Of a stretch of 64,000 nt of DNA, positions 63,180-64,000 are shown piece after piece (the stretch's first letter is position 1; each line of letters starts with the position of its first letter). Under the pieces are notes generated by a model that was given only the letters and a program-made list of their open reading frames with translations, searched no databases and was not told the origin of the DNA. The stretch lies in the NCBI RefSeq assembly GCF_001487105.1, contig NZ_LN913001.1:1629902-1693901 (forward strand). Direction: 5' to 3'. Position numbers and translations under genes: made by a program. This DNA is from Mediterraneibacter massiliensis. GTDB lineage: Bacteria; Bacillota; Clostridia; Lachnospirales; Lachnospiraceae.

Positions 63180-63590
63180 TTATCTTCTGCGGTTCTTCAT
63201 CTCTGTCTCCAGTTTTACGATCTGCATCTGAAGGTCATTGTTATCCTCTTTCATCTTCGCAAGTTCTTTCTCGGCATTTTCCAATTTGATCTGGGCTGAG
63301 ATTAATTCATGCTTCAGATCATACATCTCTTTATCTTTCAATTCTATATCGTTCTCTAGGGAATCCCCCTGCTTTTTTGCCTTAAAATAATCATCTGCAA
63401 TATTCAAAGCAAGAAGGACATTACGGGTATCCGCGCTTTGCTTTCTGTATCCCTCACTGTTTGCGCATTCTGTGATCTTATGGTTCAGATAGGAGGACAC
63501 TTTCTGAAGATATTCCTCACCTTCAAACCCGCTTAAAGTATATACTTTTCCTCCGATCAATACTTCTGTATAGTGCTTTGCTGAACTCAT
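63180..63590 (-). CDS. zapA: Cell division protein ZapA
   Basis: 136 residues. N-terminal ZapA domain (EVLIGGKVYTLSGFEGEEYL, then SADTRNVLLALNIADDYFKA) and a long C-terminal coiled coil (about 80-130). ZapA bundles FtsZ filaments. It starts the operon with the U32 peptidase and SEDS/PBP genes. AGGAGG precedes the ATG. Confidence 0.95.
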   Translation of the reverse strand: MSSAKHYTEVLIGGKVYTLSGFEGEEYLQKVSSYLNHKITECANSEGYRKQSADTRNVLLALNIADDYFKAKKQGDSLENDIELKDKEMYDLKHELISAQIKLENAEKELAKMKEDNNDLQMQIVKLETEMKNRRR

Positions 63591-63618
63591 AGCTTCCTCC
63601 TTGCATTTCCTAACTGCT

Positions 63619-63647
63619 ATTATAAACTATTTAGAGACAAAAACCAA
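63619..63647 (-). promoter_or_regulatory. Sigma-A promoter of zapA
   Basis: Minus-strand TTGGTT (complement of 63642-63647) and TATAAT (complement of 63619-63624), spacer 17. Confidence 0.75.
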
Positions 63648-63755
63648 CTCTTTTTTCGTTTCTCTGTCAGGAATCCGTATAGTTGTTCCGATCCTGGAAT
63701 CAGCCTTTTCATCGCTACAACCGACGGTCTTGTCCGGTTTGTACGTATTTTCGCT

Positions 63756-64000
63756 TTATAACGGGATTCCTAAATGTGCATAGGCAAGTTCCGTAACGAC
63801 TCTGCCCCGCGGTGTCCTCTGGATAAACCCATTTTTTAACAGATATGGTTCATATACCTCCTCTAATGTGCCTGCATCCTCAGAGATTGAGGCCGCCAGA
63901 GTATCAAGTCCTACCGGACCGCCTTTGAATTTCTCGATCATAGTCTGTAAAATATTTCTGTCGATAGAATCCAGGCCATATTTATCTACGTCTAAAAGAT
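63756..64000 (-). CDS. ruvB: Holliday junction helicase RuvB (C-terminal part)
   Basis: About 81 codons to the window end; the start lies outside. Reading inward from base 64000 the frame is open and encodes the RuvB winged-helix domain: [40 protein letters not shown] and [20 protein letters not shown]. RuvB moves Holliday junctions for RecU, also encoded in this window. Confidence 0.93.
   Translation of the reverse strand, partial: LLDVDKYGLDSIDRNILQTMIEKFKGGPVGLDTLAASISEDAGTLEEVYEPYLLKNGFIQRTPRGRVVTELAYAHLGIPL

Noticed and set aside
1..64000. CRISPR arrays, tRNA or rRNA genes, insertion sequences, defence islands
   Set aside because: No direct-repeat/spacer pattern, tRNA-like cloverleaf, rRNA sequence, transposase or known defence gene was seen. 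The short intergenic regions are mostly filled by promoters and hairpins.

Overview
The window looks like a chromosomal core segment of a spore-forming, moderately low-GC Firmicute, most likely a member of the Lachnospiraceae (Clostridia). This rests on the mre-min-rodA, ylm/sepF, rplU-prp-rpmA-obg and zapA-U32 peptidase gene orders, the N-terminally extended ribosomal protein L27 with its Prp protease, the HisZ/short-HisG pair, and three spore-associated genes (an alpha/beta SASP, ylbJ, gerW/ytfJ). Genus cannot be fixed from the sequence alone. Genes are packed tightly, often overlapping. No gene-free stretch exceeds 300 bases. I see no rRNA, tRNA, CRISPR array, insertion sequence or prophage.

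Layout. 1-2227: two flavoprotein genes (the first cut by the window start). 2312-12641: radC followed by the cell-shape and division-site run mreB-mreC-mreD-PBP2-minC-minD-minE-rodA, then methylglyoxal synthase and a D,D-carboxypeptidase, closed by a strong hairpin. 12763-18150: a DUF378 gene, then a HlyD-like membrane protein, yggS, sepF, ylmH, lspA and rluD. 18268-22297: a cytidylate-kinase-like protein, a TtcA-like thiolase, a tyrosine recombinase, and a divergent yneA-like/lexA pair separated by clustered SOS boxes. 22344-33028 (minus strand): rsfS, yqeK, nadD, yhbY, obg, rpmA, prp, rplU, a CBS protein, aspartokinase, ybaK, RNase G and two radical-SAM-associated genes. 33245-38801 (minus): an unknown gene, then the histidine operon hisZ-hisG-hisD-hisB-hisIE. 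38875-47427 (minus): recU, an RluA-type synthase, an unknown membrane protein, SDR, YgiQ, HAD phosphatase, RsuA-type synthase, an RsmF-type methyltransferase and an M23 peptidase. 47603-55445: ylbJ (+), then on the minus strand a coiled-coil protein, coaD, rsmD, SASP, recG, a FakA/YloV protein, an Asp23 protein and a second cytidylate-kinase-like protein. 55620-64000: rpmB (+), then on the minus strand a 45-residue membrane peptide, gerW, a DUF2953 gene, an unknown gene, a PBP, FtsW/SpoVE, a U32 peptidase, zapA and the end of ruvB.

Functionally the window is dominated by envelope growth and division: two separate SEDS/PBP pairs (RodA with PBP2; FtsW/SpoVE with a class B PBP), MreBCD, MinCDE, SepF, ZapA and an SOS-controlled LysM protein that probably blocks division after DNA damage. 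Much of the rest is ribosome maturation and translation, plus DNA repair (RadC, LexA, RecU, RecG, RuvB).

I did not find a clear new system. The points most worth a second look are a degenerate HisF-like barrel fused in front of HisIE in an incomplete his operon, a large insertion in PBP2, a divergent MreB, stem-loops at the 5' end of the SASP transcript, a terminator encoded inside the opposite-strand ylbJ gene, a terminator that doubles as the next promoter, and several small or unknown conserved-looking genes.
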